Of a DNA stretch of 64,000 bases, positions 1 to 14,500 are shown in pieces. The number at the start of each line of letters is the position of its first letter. Within the stretch, counting starts at the first letter, position 1. This DNA comes from Larus michahellis (lineage: Eukaryota > Chordata > Aves > Charadriiformes > Laridae). The translations under genes and the position numbers were made by a program. The stretch spans positions 2,299,001 to 2,363,000 of the forward strand of contig NC_133907.1 of assembly GCF_964199755.1 (NCBI RefSeq). The letters run 5' to 3'. A model generated the notes under the pieces. The model did no database searches. It saw only the letters and a program-made list of their open reading frames with translations, and was not told the DNA's origin.

Positions 1-974
1 CGCTGGATGGCCGGTGGGGATTAGGACAACCCACGCTTGTTGCAATGAAAGGAAGGCGATGACAATGTTTTGGCCAAAAGTCAAAGTTGTTTCTTTCCAC
101 TTAATAACATTACAGGATTTGAAAGACAGTTTGGAGTTTACAAACAATCCAACTCTCCAAGTCAGCGTCACACACGCGGCCGGGTGAGCGCATCCCTTCG
201 GGAGCTGATCCCGTTTCTCGGGGCCACCCGCTCTCCTCGCGCCGAGCGAGCACCAGTGGGAGACAGTGCGCCCGGCGCAGGAGCCTGGAGATGGGTTTGG
301 CTGCACGCAAGATCTAATTATCAAATTAATGTGATTTTTCTATTAACCGAATAGCAGGATTAGGCCCTCACAACTGTGAATTATTATTTTTTTAAGTTGC
401 CCATGAGAGAGGGAATGAAAAACAACAAACAAACCAACCAACAGCTAAACATTCCATACAGAGCATCAGAGATACACCCCCTCAGGTCTTCACCTTAATT
501 TTCACAAGATTTTCACAAGTGCGGCCCCGATTATATTCTTTTATAGTTGTGCTCCAAATTCCCTGTTTCACGTCACCCCTTCTGCAACCCACCGCAGTTA
601 ATTGCGTTTGAGGGAGCAGGCTGCCCTCAAGGAGAGGGTGTTTTATTAAACCTTCACTAGACAAAATACTTTTAAGATTGCTTCAGAAACTTTCCCTGCT
701 TAAAAAACAAACAAACAAACAAAAAACCAAACCAAAACCCCAAACCAAACGCCACTATCCATTGATCTTTGTCCAAAACCCCTAAGACAACAATGAAATT
801 TCAAGATTCATAAAGTTACATACCGACAAAACACCGACAAAACAAAACAATATTAAAAAAACCCCAAAGTGCATCTTTAGGAAAGAGCATCCCCTCAGGT
901 AGACTAATCTTTTACTGTGCCAAGAAAAATAAATCCAGGAGGAGAAATGATTTAGAGAGAAAAATACATTAGCA
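1..974. other. Intergenic sequence beyond TAF4
   Basis: No gene or exon recognised. Contains a small CpG-rich patch at about 170-260 and a simple AAAC repeat at about 704-726. The 60-94 residue open frames here have no recognisable family. Confidence 0.5.
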
Positions 975-2343
975 AATACAGATAAATTTGTTTTTAATAA
1001 AGGAGTTAATTTTCTTTCAATCCTATATAAAACAATAGCAATTAAAAACTTCATTTTTGAAAGTAAAATATTTACATATGAACAAGTAACTGTGCAAAAT
1101 TTACATGAAAAAAAATGGAAAGACAGGATTTCCTAAAAGACAAAATAAAAGGGGTGTAACAGTTGTCAGGTGTTGATAAAAATACTGATCAGCATTCAGT
1201 TTACACGCAAGAGAGTTAAATTCTACCATGAGAGTTCACACAAAGAAAGCCAAAGTATTTACAGTCATAAAAGTACTATCAATAGACAATTTAATACAAT
1301 AACCTCTGAAAATATAAAGAACCAATTAGTATATTTGTAATAAAAAAATAGGTACAAAGAAGGGACTTTGCTCTGGACATCTTTAAAGTAGGCCCACAGC
1401 TTGCATACAGTCTTTTAGCAAAATAATTATAGTTTACATAGCCATTTTTATGTTATGTGCCAAAAATTATGTACAATTACTGACAAAATACACCAACCAT
1501 TTTTCAACACTTGATTCACACTGAGAAACAGTCTTTTGATGATTCCTCTCAACTTTGATTTTATTTAATCTAAGCTTTCACTTTAGCTAAAAAACACAGT
1601 GCAAGTAAAATATATTTATGCTGAAAAGGTTTCTCTTTTTTTCCTTTTTTTCCTTTTTTAACTTTACAGCTTTACAAACTATAGCAAATAAAATGCATTT
1701 TTACAGATGCTGCTAAAACATTCAGAAGTAACCCTCCTTTATGGGATTTCAGGGCCTCTAATAAGCAATAATGTGATTAAAATTGAGGTTATGTTTAAAA
1801 TTAACTGTATATCCCTCTAGATTCTGAACATTTTGGGGAAAGATAAATATTCTTAAAAAAATCAGTTTGCTTTGCTAACTGACTGTTTAAAAAAAAAAAA
1901 AAGCTAAATGAAATGAGGTCATCTGCTGTAGACATATTCCTATATAATTGATTTAGTTGAATAAAACTGAACTAAAATGTACAATTAATGTCGAAACTGC
2001 TACAGGGCTGACAAAGGGTAGCTAGTTATTTGCTAAACGATTCCATCAGTCTTTATATATGGCTTGTTTGGCAAGAAGGCCACTCAATCAAGAGATGAGT
2101 TAAAATTTAATTGTCCTTTTATAGTATCCACAGGCCTTGTAAGTATCCTCACTGTTACAGAAATGTATTTCTCCTATACTGAAGAGTTTATTTATAAACA
2201 GGAATATAAAACTGTTCCGTGTAAAGAGGTGGTTGTTTTTTAAACAATATCCCATTCGCTTGTTACAAAAAGGCGTAATTTGCAAATATATAAAAAATGT
2301 CCTCAGGCGTCTCTCCGTCAAAAATACCTTGATCTTTTCCATT
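975..2343 (-). other. TAF4: Probable TAF4 3' UTR
   Basis: AT-rich and non-coding, directly after the stop. Read on the minus strand it is U-rich, with several candidate poly(A) signals: AATAAA at 2192-2187 and 1565-1560, ATTAAA at 998-993. The true end cannot be chosen from sequence alone; the left bound assumes the most distal of these. A poly(T) tract on the transcript strand lies near 1889-1902. Confidence 0.4.
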
Positions 2344-2511
2344 TTACTTAAGGAATGCTTTATATAGCAATAGTGAATGGCTTGTCTCTCGCTCATTTTC
2401 TAAACAAAATATGAGGTCCCTGAGGTTCACCCGCGTTATCCTTTGTCGCGTAAACTGTCTGGTTGTTCCAACTCCAGAGCTGCCTGGGACTGCTGCACTT
2501 GAACCAGATCC
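2344..2511 (-). CDS. TAF4: TAF4 terminal coding exon 16
   Basis: 55 codons plus the TAA stop at 2346-2344. Encodes a Gly/Ser linker, then [20 protein letters not shown] and [18 protein letters not shown], the invariant TAF4 C terminus that packs in the TAF4/TAF12 module. Acceptor CTCGTTCCCAG at 2512-2513. It is separated from exon 15 by 3.8 kb and was found by protein similarity, because the open frame here is dominated by other frames. Confidence 0.97.
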   Translation of the reverse strand, partial: GSGSSAAVPGSSGVGTTRQFTRQRITRVNLRDLIFCLENERETSHSLLLYKAFLK

Positions 2512-5500
2512 CTGGGAACGAGAAGAACAGAGAAATCAGAACGTGTCGGGGCCTCAGGTATCCGAAAACTTTTCAGGGAAAACACGGGAGGTAAGAACTA
2601 CGTGACTATGCACAGGGAGCTATCAAACAGTATGCTGTATGCTACCGGATCAGTGATTTCTTTTTAATTCTTATTTATAAACAATAGTTGAACAATCAGA
2701 AGTTTTTGGTGACTTATAATATAGACAAAAAGACCCCAAAGCACTGCTCTTTATCTTCAGGAAGGCACCACTGAAAAGCAATCCCAACAAACAAAACCAG
2801 CAGAACTGACAGTATTCTTCACAAGGTTGGCATACAGCTTCCTAGGGTAGCCCTGGAGTTCCTGAAGAACTGGGGATCCGTCCTGTCCCCCTGGCCCATG
2901 AAGTCCTGAATAATGTCCTAGTTCCCCACAATCTTCCTGGCAGGGTGCCATGAGCTCTCCTTTTGGCGAGAAGGGCTGTAACCAAGCTCGGGGTTAGATG
3001 AAGAAGCAGCTACCCTGGACACAGGCAGGCATTCCCTAACGGCCTCTGAATTCTTCTCCATCATTCAGCAACATTTATCCCTCTGGTAAACGCTAGTAGT
3101 TTTCCACACAAACTGGCAAGACAAATATTATTATATTTGTCACTTCAAAAAAAAAAAAAAAAAAACCCCAGGGGAAAAACCCCATTTGATATCTTTAGAG
3201 TTACCCACATCCTTCAGCTGTTAGATGTACTCTGCCTGGTGAGTGAGTTACAAAGCAAATCTGCCGGGGCTGACTCCAGTGTATTTTCACTTGCCAAAGA
3301 CACAGTTCTGATAGGATACATCCGATTAATGCAACTCTTCCATGACTGTTATGCCTTCCTTTATATAAGCAAAGAAATCCTGGAGTGCCTTAAAGCCAGC
3401 AGGCGCGAGAACCGGCAGGAGCGCTACCCAGTAACCCGGTGGCTCCTCCAGTGAAGACTGGCATCGGATCAGATCCTGCGCAGATGCACCAGAGGCAGGT
3501 TTTGGGCGGCGAGCGGGCGCAGGGCTCGGAGCCGCAGTAGGGCACAGCCACCAGCAGATGGCAGGCACACACCGAAAAGCCAGCTTTGGCCTCAAATTCT
3601 ACAGCCGGGAATGGTTTGGCCCTTGCCGGTTGCCGCTACCTTGCTCTTTGTGTAAATAATGAAGGTGTTCCGAGGGACCGGGGACAGGTTATAGCTCTGT
3701 GTCTCACCTATGGATTCTTTTTTTTTTTTTCCCTTCAATTTCATTTACTAGAATAATGTTTCCTTTTATTTTTTTTTTAACTGAACTTCAATACTTAGTG
3801 GCAGCAGAAGGTCCAAACACACTCCAGTAATAAATAAAGATTCATCTGCCCAAGAGTTTGTAGAATTTTAAAAGACTCTTCTAAATAAGGATACCCCAGA
3901 CCTGAGAAAAGCCAAAATTTAAAGTAGTGCAAAAGCCATGTGAATAAGCTGCTGAGGCTCACGCTAACACCGTCTTCTCTACATGTGAAAGTAGTGCATT
4001 TATGATCAATGTACATTATTAAGAAACCAATCTAAACTTGTGCTGTAAATTACCGTTTCTGGGTTAGCAGTATACGATGCCCAGTGCGGGTGTTCTCGCT
4101 TCACCGCACTGCTAACGGTGAAGTCAGACTTTTGTTTCTCAAGCACGTTACCTGTTGCACCAGTGAGCAGCAAATCCCTAAGAACCACTAGAACAGTTTA
4201 AAGGCTGGATTTTCAAAGGGTATTTTTAAGGCACCTGCATGACTTAGGTGCCTCATTTCCATCAACTTGCATGGAAATTAGAAGATGCAGGAGAGAGCAC
4301 GGGATGCTAATTAAATTTTCTCAAATACATACATATGACTACTAACAAGACAATAGAGAGAATTATAAGACGGGGTTCTAATTTTTGTTTTTTTAAATAT
4401 CCGTCAGTAGAAGCTCAAGCCTGATTTTATTACGTAGACCATAATACTTCAAATGCAAAGGTAAAATGTCAGGAGTCTTTAAAGACACAGAACTGTGCTA
4501 CTCCTGTAGGCATGGAATAAGTTAAGAAGCTTTTTGGTAACTTTCCATAAAATCACACGGACATAAAAGTCTAAAACTGACAGCAACCTGTTTTGTTGAA
4601 TTTTGAATCAAAACAGTACAATTACTACTTCGAAGTGATTTTACATGTAATTAAGATTCAGCATTCCTAGACATCAAAAGCTTACATTTACAAATCTGTG
4701 TCTAAGTAATGACAAACCTTATTTTCCACACTTCTTGTAATATGCCTTAACTACAAACTGCACACAAATGGTGACAAGTGGAGCCCAATTTAAAAATGTC
4801 AAGTGACACAGCAGCAAAAGCGCAGCTGTGAGTCTATCAGATCAAAAGCAGCTGGTTCTTAATTAAACAGACAAAAGATTAGATTTCCAGGGAACCTGTA
4901 GTTAATTGGTTAACCAGTAAGTGATTAATCTAGGATAACTAAATTAGTCAGATTTAGATGAAATACAAACAAGTGTTCACAGTAGATGTAAAACACATCC
5001 CATAACCTAAGTGACATTAACAGACTATTAACGTTGCCCAGTTGAGGATGCGTAAGTAAGCAACGCCTACATTAACACTGCATGAGATACTTGAGCGTAT
5101 TCCTCAGAGACGACTTCATTTCTAGACACATCTATCTTTGTAGAAGTGCCACACTCTGCACTTTTTATAACTTCAAACATTTATAAACTTTTAATACAGT
5201 AATTTGTTAACTTATATAAAAATAAGGCTTATTATCAGTAACAGGCATTTTCGTAAATTTCAAAACTCAAAATTACTTTAAGAGATTCTTGAGAGGCTTG
5301 ATTTCTATTATAAATAAAAATAACATTTACTAGTTTTCAGTGTTCTCTAACATTTGATATCAAGCACATGTAAATTATTGCTTCCAGCAACTCAGTATAA
5401 AATAATGCAAATTATTTTGAAACAAGAGGCTTTTCTACAGTATAAATGCTTTAGCACGAAAAATTTGGAATGCTCAGGGAGTACTAAACAGAATTATTTG

Positions 5501-8500
5501 AGGAAAAGTCCTCAAATTATGGAGACAGCTTTTGGCCCCATAAATGACAAGTTTCAAGAAGATTTTTTACTTTTTAAACAGTAGAGAAATCCCACATTAA
5601 ATGTCTTCCGTGCAGAAAGTAGTTTTATACTCTTTAATGTTTATTAACTTGGTTAGAAATACAGCAGATAGTCTACCAATCTACCTGAATTTAAGTTAAC
5701 ATTAAACGAATCAGATACTGAGCATACTGACACTTAGTCTGCAGAGAAGTTTGTGAAGGGCCAGATTAAACAGAAAGATATACAAAGGCTATGCAAGAAC
5801 ATCATAATCAGGCAGAACTGGTCAAACTGATCTGCTGCAGAGATACCAAAACTAAGGCCAATCACCAGCTAAAGAAAGAAGTTAGGCAAGTTCCTAAAAC
5901 CTGGATTGTCAAATTTAGCAGTGATTTAGTTCTACCACTGCACCCACCTCAGCAGCACTACTCTGCACTCTTAGTTAGTTAGACTGGCTACAACCACAAC
6001 AATCTCTTCCCAAAACTATGGAGGTCCAAAAAAAGAAGAGACTTGAGAGAACAGCAATGGCTTTTCTAACATTCCTCCAGTTCCGTGAACCAAGGAATGA
6101 CAACTCCAATTTTATTCCCTATGCAGCTACACAGATGCTAAAGATCGATCCTGGCCTCAGAGCAGGCAAATCTGAACACAAAATACACTTCTGCCGCTCA
6201 GAAAGCTTCCACAAACTAGGCAAACGCTCTGAGCAGAAAGGTTTTTACAGAGGCTGACGCAGCCCAACCAAAGACTGCAATTACACCGTACGTACCTCTG
6301 TCCCTGATCCAGATCCCGGTGAATCTACTTTCCTTTTCTTTCTGGGACCGATCGCAGCTAATGCGGTCAAGTTGGCATCCCTCTGTCTCATCTGTGCTAG
6401 TTCTTGTTGCTGCATCTGCATTTGCCAGAACAAGTACAGTTAATTATTTTTCTTTCAATTTCCAAAATAAAAGTTCGTGTTAAGGTGAACACTTACCTCC
6501 TTGGCCTTCTGTTTCAACCTAAGCTGTTCTGGATCTTCTTGCCGAGATCGAGACTATGTTGATAAAGGATGAACGTGGAATGGTTGGAGAAAAAGAAAGA
6601 AAAATTAATTCGGTTACGAAAGCAGTTAAAGACTGTAAGGTTTACGTAGCATGTGAAAGTTTTTCTTAAACTTCATCAGGAAGTGGAGAATACCTATGAC
6701 TCCCAGAGAGGGCAACCGGGGAAAATAATGTCGAGATATTAAAAGCATTTTTCCATTTCTTAGTTTCAGGTATCTATTTTTGAAAAAGCATCTGCTTTTT
6801 TACCTCTGTAAAATATAGCAAAGAATAGCTAAGCTTTGATGCCTCAAACAAAACTGTTACAAGACAAAGTACACAGATTTGAACTGAAACACACACACTT
6901 TGCATATGAAAAAAAGGAATCAGACCTTACTATTTGGAAAAATTCCCCCCCTTGCTGTGTAACTACGCACTTACTAAGATGACCTCTTTCTGCCACTCCT
7001 ACACAAGTCAGACTCTGGTTTGAACAAACTGCAGCTACTGACCAACACACCATTTTCATTAGCAATTGCCCATTTCACTTAGGCGCCTACAATTTCTTCT
7101 ATGTACCATACTTTTAGAAGCAACAGAACGTATAATTCCAGTAAACTTTATTGTCTAATACCGTAAACATACATTTGCTAATTAATTTTCTTTGCTACAT
7201 ATATCAATTCTCTTAGTTTCTTGTTTTTTCCAAGAAGTCAAAAAACAGAAAACAGGAAAGACTTCAAGACAGTCCTTCATCTATACTCTCACATAAGGCA
7301 AGACTAACTATATTCAAACAAATCCTGACCGTTTTTAACCCCATATATTCTTTAGACCACCAACAAAATAAATTATTTTAACTCAATGCTCAAGTACCCT
7401 TAAAATGTTAAGCTTTTCCTAATGATTAACCTACGTACTCCCCGCTGCACTTCAGATGCAGCAAACACAGGGAATTACATGAACATGCAAAACACAGTCA
7501 TGAAGACTTTGTCTGACCCCAGCCTTCTCTCTCGTGAAGTAAATGATCTACTCTCTCATCTTTCTTCATAGGTCACAATTGCTAGACATTTAAATTGCTT
7601 TCCTTCTGAAGTCTACTTGGTCTAGGGCCCCAAAATTGGACAGAGTATTCCAGCACAGGTCTAACGGGAACCAACTGAAATGAAGGTGTTAGTTCACAAC
7701 TTGCAGGCAAGCAGTGGATTTTAACATCATCAACTCGTACCGGATCACAAACCCAACAGAAACCTTCCGTTGTTTTCTGAATTATTTCTAGAGCGCTCCT
7801 GCCTAGTTAGTCATATTCGTCCTATATTTGGGTCACTGAGTAAAACCACAAAGTCTAATGCTTACATTTGCGCTTACATCAACTGCTTCCTATTTGTCGT
7901 ATTTCTCCAACTTGTAAAAATCTTTGAGTTCTATTTCTATTCTCCAACACACTTGTAACCGCTCTATTCCATTTCAGAGTACTACCAGGCTATAAAATTC
8001 ATATTTTTCACAATACAAAGTGCAAATGACTAAGTTTTAAGACCTACTTTAATTTGGGAACATGCAATGACAGTGGCAAGAAGCTGTCTCACATGCTTTA
8101 CCATGAAAAGCAGAACAGAGCTCTAGCTAAAGAACATATTCATCAAGCTCCATCTTTGAAGATTAGAGTCTTCCCCTTCATTACAAGTGCTTTAGAATGA
8201 AAAGAAACTCTGCAGTTTTGACGTCAAAAATGACACTTTGCAAACGTGTGTGAAATCCAAGCACTTGCCTTTGCTGCACGCATTAAAATTTCCCTTTCTT
8301 GTTCGTCTTTACGTTGCTTTTCTATTTGATCAAGTTGTTCAAAGAACTTGAGCTGTGCCCGAACGTCACTTGCTTGTTCGTATCTTTCATCATCCTGAAA
8401 ACACGGCAAATATGTTTCTCATTACATTTCTTAAAAACAAAGCTGTTAGCTTGTACTGTACTGTAGAAGAACATATGCATTTAAAGCTCAAATGTTCACT

Positions 8501-11500
8501 TTGTCCTTTTCAAACAAATAGCAAGTGTATATTTACACCAGTCAAACCAGCTAGAATTCTTAAAAGCATTTTGCTCTATTCCATGAATCATCAGATTTTG
8601 ACTTCTAAACTAATATCATCACAGCTTTAACCTCACAAACGCATCTCAGAGCTGTGTGGGTTTTTTAAACACTGTTTAGGCATTTGCATCTATTAAGAAC
8701 ACACATCTGTCAGATTGCAGTCTCTTGAGGATGCAAACCAGCGCTCTTATCTGCCTATCTGATTGTACAGTCACTCAGACTCTAAACATTTGACATAATA
8801 AAGGGGAGGGCACAGTTTCTCTGCATTTGTTTTAAAAACATTTTGTATATGCAAGCAGAAAAGTTCTAGTCATCCGTGTGTATTAATATCTTAATATAAG
8901 ATGAATCAGCCAAAGAGAATAAACAACCAACCTAACTTCACAGAATGAAGAACACCGAACTCATGCACTACAGCCAACGTGAGTGCCTGCTGAATTTGTG
9001 CAATTTTGGCATTTAATTTGTGCAATTAAATATAGTTACCTTGTAAGAAATGTTCTTTTGTTGAGCAGTCTCCGATAATTTTTCCACGAGGTTTTGTAGT
9101 CTCTGTTGTGTAGCATGTGATACATAGCTAACTACATCAGGGTGGATTTCTGTTATTCCATGTTTTTTACCTACAATCAGGAGAGAAGTCAGTTGTAAAA
9201 CATGATTTTACAACACAGGTAAACACGTGGCTAATCTCAGTCGTGGAAATGTAAAATGCCTTTTGCAAAACAAGGCTTTCAGGTATCTCTCAGACAAGCA
9301 CTAAACAGGAAATGGCAAACACAAAAATTTACATTATCTTAAGAAAATTTACAATCTATTAATAAATGCTGTATACTACAGTATAACAAATAATTGAGGA
9401 ATGCTTTTTGTTCTACCATCAATTCTAAACTAGTAAGTAAATATGATAAAAGTGTTTCTGGGCTTATTTTTTAAAACACACATGTTATTATTTTTGTTAC
9501 GCCTTATCAGTTTATACAGCCAGAATTTTAACCGGGTCCAGTAATTTTGATGTTAAATTGCCATTATTTTAGAAGGCAACTCTACAGGTTTGCTATCCCT
9601 TAACACTATTCTGCTTTCATAAGCTGAATGATTGCCCACAAGCACCAGAATATACAAAAGGTAATGACTCCAGCAACTTTCAACTCTTCAAATCAATTTC
9701 TACAGAAAAGGCCTTCAATTAAACCCAAGACTAGTGAAATCCATTTATTAAAGCTCAAGAAAAATCAACATACCTATTTCTAATATCCTTCTTTGCAAAG
9801 GTGCCGGGAAAAGGAAGGTTTCGTCTTTACAGGACCTTGTTAACGTGCCCACTAGCTCCGAGTTTGTTGCCAATATCCGAGCACTTTCTTCCGACAGGTT
9901 GACTCCAGCCATTGATGCAACATCATTGATGTCATCATCATCCCTTAGGAAAGGAAAACTCATTATAATCATAACATTTAGTGCTTATGCACACGCACTG
10001 CTACAATACCACAGCTGCATATAATTAATTCTACAGTAAACCCAAATACTTTATTTCATTTTTGCATTTTACTTGCTTTTATTATATGATAAAATAAAAC
10101 TAACGTAATTTGATCCCAAAGAGCCCTGAAAGTATTTTCACGGTTTTGTACTTCCTAACTGTTTTGTCAACATCCTTTCTTACGAAATGTTTCAACACCT
10201 TGAGAAACAAGAGGCCAGGCCCATCGCTACCACAAAACGATAATAAACTGCACTCATCACTGTAAGACAGGCTGTACATCCGAGTCACCCGAGCAGAGCT
10301 GGGAGGAATGAAGGAATGAATTCTACTTGCTTGTCCAGGCAGGAATTTTTTGTGAGGTTTGATATTTATCCTTAGTGCCAGCTAAATGCTAAAACCACTC
10401 TGGCACAAGGACGTTCACAGCTATTTGTTAAAGCCTTTAATAAAGTAGCAAACCTGCCCACAGAAAATCCACCTCTAGTCCTTGCGAGTTTCCCCAGCCT
10501 GATTCAGCACCAGCGGAGCACACAGAAAGGGTCCCACCGCGTTCAGCCCAGGCAGCACAAGCACAAATAAGCACACGGTTCCTCACCTAAAAGAGCCTCC
10601 CCCAGGTTCTTTCAGTTTATTCTTCTGAGCAGCAGCTACTTGTGTCGAAACGGTGGCAATAGCTTTGTTTCCAGGTAATACTGCTGGTTTTACCACAGGT
10701 ACTGCAGGAAGACAGACAAGGTTTGTACTCCATCAAATTCATATCAGAGTGTCAGACGTGGGGAGCAATGGCAACAGGTCTGGTGCAAAGACCTCAACAG
10801 TTTCTGTCAGCATTTCGCCCATCTAAAACAGGATCCTCCCACACAATTCCAGTGCCGTACAATTTCTCTGACTGTAAATGCTGCCCTGACATATGTGTAT
10901 CCCCAGCCACCATGGCACGATGCACTGAAGGTTTCAGCAGTAGTACAACAGCCATCGTACAGCTACAGGGCACTTCAGAACTGACATTCATAAACCAGAC
11001 TTCAGTTAATGCTGTCAAAGATGGCATATAGCAAGCATTTGACCTCTTACCTGTCTGAAGTTGATTCAGTTGAATTTGAGGAGTAGTGAGCATAATACGA
11101 CTGTGTGGCTGCCGCAATGCTACCATTGGTGTCTGTGTCAACGTTACCTGTGGGGGCCTTATCAACGCCCCTGCTTTTTGAGACTGTTGGATAACCTGCA
11201 AGTAATCAGAAAAAACGAACTGTAAACAACTGGAGAAATAACTACGGCTAAGAATCAGGCAGGAAGAACAAACCTAACAAACAACTTGTAACTTGTGATC
11301 CTAACACATCTGTTCGTTGATCTAGAATCACCTCATTTTAAGGTATTTAAAAGTTTCTTTAGATAAGTTACACCTTACAAAAAACCTAATATTCCACTTT
11401 CTGTGGTACAAAAAAAAAAATATCAGTAACCTATTTCTATTAAAAAAGCAAACAAAAAATCTATAATCACAAAAGTCCAGTTAAAACTTCCTACATGTGG

Positions 11501-14500
11501 TTTTTACATTAGAGATACGGAGGGAAACGGGATCTGCCTGAACAAACTCTAGAACTAAAAATAAGAGAGACATGTTAAAGATAATCCAGCTGGTTCTACA
11601 TATGCTGTTTTCATCCAGAACCAGCACAAACTACAGCTGGGTGGCTTTGTACCACCGGATTGTCAGGTTAGACTGAGTCTCAGGCAATTGTAGCCACTCT
11701 GCTTCTGAAGAACTCACAAAGGCAGGGTCACATCGCAGGGCTACAATCAGAGCCCTTGATTGCAAACTCCTCGTCTCCCTTCAACTAGTTTTCAGAAACT
11801 TATTTGCAAACTACTGAAAAGGAATCTACCAACTCTGCCTGTTTTGCAAGCTCTGTTTCCATAACTCTAAGGGGTTTTTTTGCTACTTTTGCTACTATTA
11901 TATATATTTATTTGCGTTAAAGGCCAAACCATTTTCTTGTAAATCCTGCACTAGTTAACATTCAGTTTTTATTCCTTCCCTGGGTTCCTAATCTCTTGCT
12001 ATAGGTTATAAAGGTTCTACAGGTTTCTACAGGTTACCTAGGTTATAAAGGCAGAAGATCAATACAATCGCTAGTTTTTCTCTCAAGGCAAGTGAAAAAT
12101 ATTTGTGGGTTGACAAAAGAGATCTCTCCTTTTCATTTTATACAAAAATTTCTGGACAGAGCAGCTCAAATGAATGCCAAACATTCTAAAGGGAACGTTG
12201 AAGTACTAAGTAGCAAAAAACCCCCTAGTAATTCAATAATGTGTATTAATTAATACACATCCTAGAAAAAGCTTACACACAGACACTGCTTTGCTATGAG
12301 AAGAGGAAAAACAAAAAAAGTGCTGCACATTATACTGTTCTTATTTGGTTTATGTGCAGGCCTAAGAAAGTTGTTTTCTTTCTCCTCTTTTGGGGTAATC
12401 TGTTGTTAGACTTATGAAATGGGAAATGAAAGATCCTCCAGAAGCCTGCTCTGTCATGGCTGTGCAGTGATTGAGACAATCTGACAATATTTGACAACAA
12501 AATAGGAAATAATAGAGTACGTTAATCAAGAATGGATTTTAAATTATAACTTTTTTTTTTCCTGGTAGATACTTTCTCTAAAGAGATCAAAGTTCTCCGA
12601 TTGAGCTAAACCACCAATTTAAGCAGAAAAGTCACCATTATCAAACAGCCCCTGTGCAATAAGGGATGATGCACTTCGGCTAACGTACCAGTGGTGTAGA
12701 CTGCCCTTGTTTACTGACACCAACTTGTGTGGGCTGAGTTAGGCTGATGACAGGTTGTTGGAGAGTACTCGTTACAGTTGCAGTCGCCTTTCCTGCTGTG
12801 CGCTGAACCGAGGAGCTTAGAAGCACCGCCGCAGATGGAATCGTCGCTATCGTTGCTTGCGTTGTTGGCTGCTGCTGTTGACTTTGTTGAATGAAAGCTG
12901 CAGAGTCCGGTGTTAACTGTCTCAAGGCAGGTAAACTCCTCTGAAAAGGAAGAAAGGAAAGAATTTGCTTGAGTATTTTAATCCCAGATCACACAAGAAA
13001 ACGTTAGTTGTAAAATGCAATGCCTTTCATTTCAGTCCATTGAATCAGTCGGCGTGCACCCAAAAATACACGACAGCGGCGCACACAGAAATACCATGCT
13101 ACTTCACATTTAAAGCCAGACAGAGTGACAGCACCTTTAGTTGTGGAAGCTTGGATATCATGGGCGTCTAGGTTATGGGAGCCCTGGGACGTATTTAACA
13201 AACCAAGCCTGTGCTGCCATCCTCAACTGTGTTCCCACATATATACCAGGCTATAACATCTGATGGCTTATAAGACACGCTGGAACACTGGAGAAAATTT
13301 CAGAATAGCTCAACAGAGACCATAGTGTTTTAATAGATTCTTACATTAGTTGTTTTCCTGTGGTAACGATTTTTGTCCTCATGAACAGCTCTGGGTTGAA
13401 CAAGCATTTCAGAACCCAGAAACGTCAACACACGCCTACAACTATATCCCTTAATCATAGAATCATAGAACTGTTAGGGTTGGAAGGGACCTTAAAGATC
13501 ATCCAGTTCCAACCCCCCTGCCATGGGCAGGGACACCTCCCACTAGATCAGGTTGCTCAGAGCCATATATTAGTCAAGCAGAGTTTTATCATAGAGTGCT
13601 GCTGTACTTTCTCTGATTTTCAGATGGTAAATGTTTTGGTATAAGCATTATTTTGAGATGTATCCAATTACTATAAAATTTATGATAAATGGGATTTATC
13701 ATCAAAAGGTGACTAATTTCCTGTTTATCCAAACAGGTATACAGCACAGCAAAAGAGTTTGTCTAGAAGGTACAGTTTTCTGTACCATTCAATCCCTTGT
13801 TTTCTTTCCAAGACTAAAAAGATGATAATAAATCATTTCATAGGTTTGGTGCTACGGAAAGAAACTGCTTATAAGTCACCGAAAGAAAACTTTTCAGATT
13901 TCATTACATAGGCACAGAAATATATAAGGACCAGCGAACACAAGTTACCTTCAGGAAAGGCACAAGGTAAGGTTGAGGTGAAGAATTAAGTTCTCTGTAC
14001 AGCCTACTGGTAAAGTCTTCTGCTTCAATTTTTCCATCCTTCAAAACAGAAAATCCAAATGAACCGACTTATAGAAATTAATTTTTACAGATATTCAATA
14101 CCAGAAAAAAAAAATTAAGACTTAACTAAAAATAGTGATGGATGATAAAACCACTTATTTTCAATAAATTGTTATCAATAGTTTTATGGTAGCGACTAAT
14201 TTGACTGCAAATTTCAACTAGTAAGACCTACAGTCCCATCTTTCCTTTTCTTCTCTTTCAGTCAATTTTAAGAAACGTTTTCAGTTGTTCTCACTGTTAC
14301 AGGAATGTCCTGTCTATAGATCAGAGAAGCAGGTGGAACCTACAGGAATACTCATGGGACCTGCACAACTGCTCCGAAGCGCCCGGCAGCCCCGTCTCTG
14401 GGGTTCTCTTTTCCCAAGGTACCACAGTTCCTCTATTTCAAATAGCTACAGTTGTGCCCACCCTATGCTCAAAAGGCAGACGTCTCTCACAAAACTAAAT

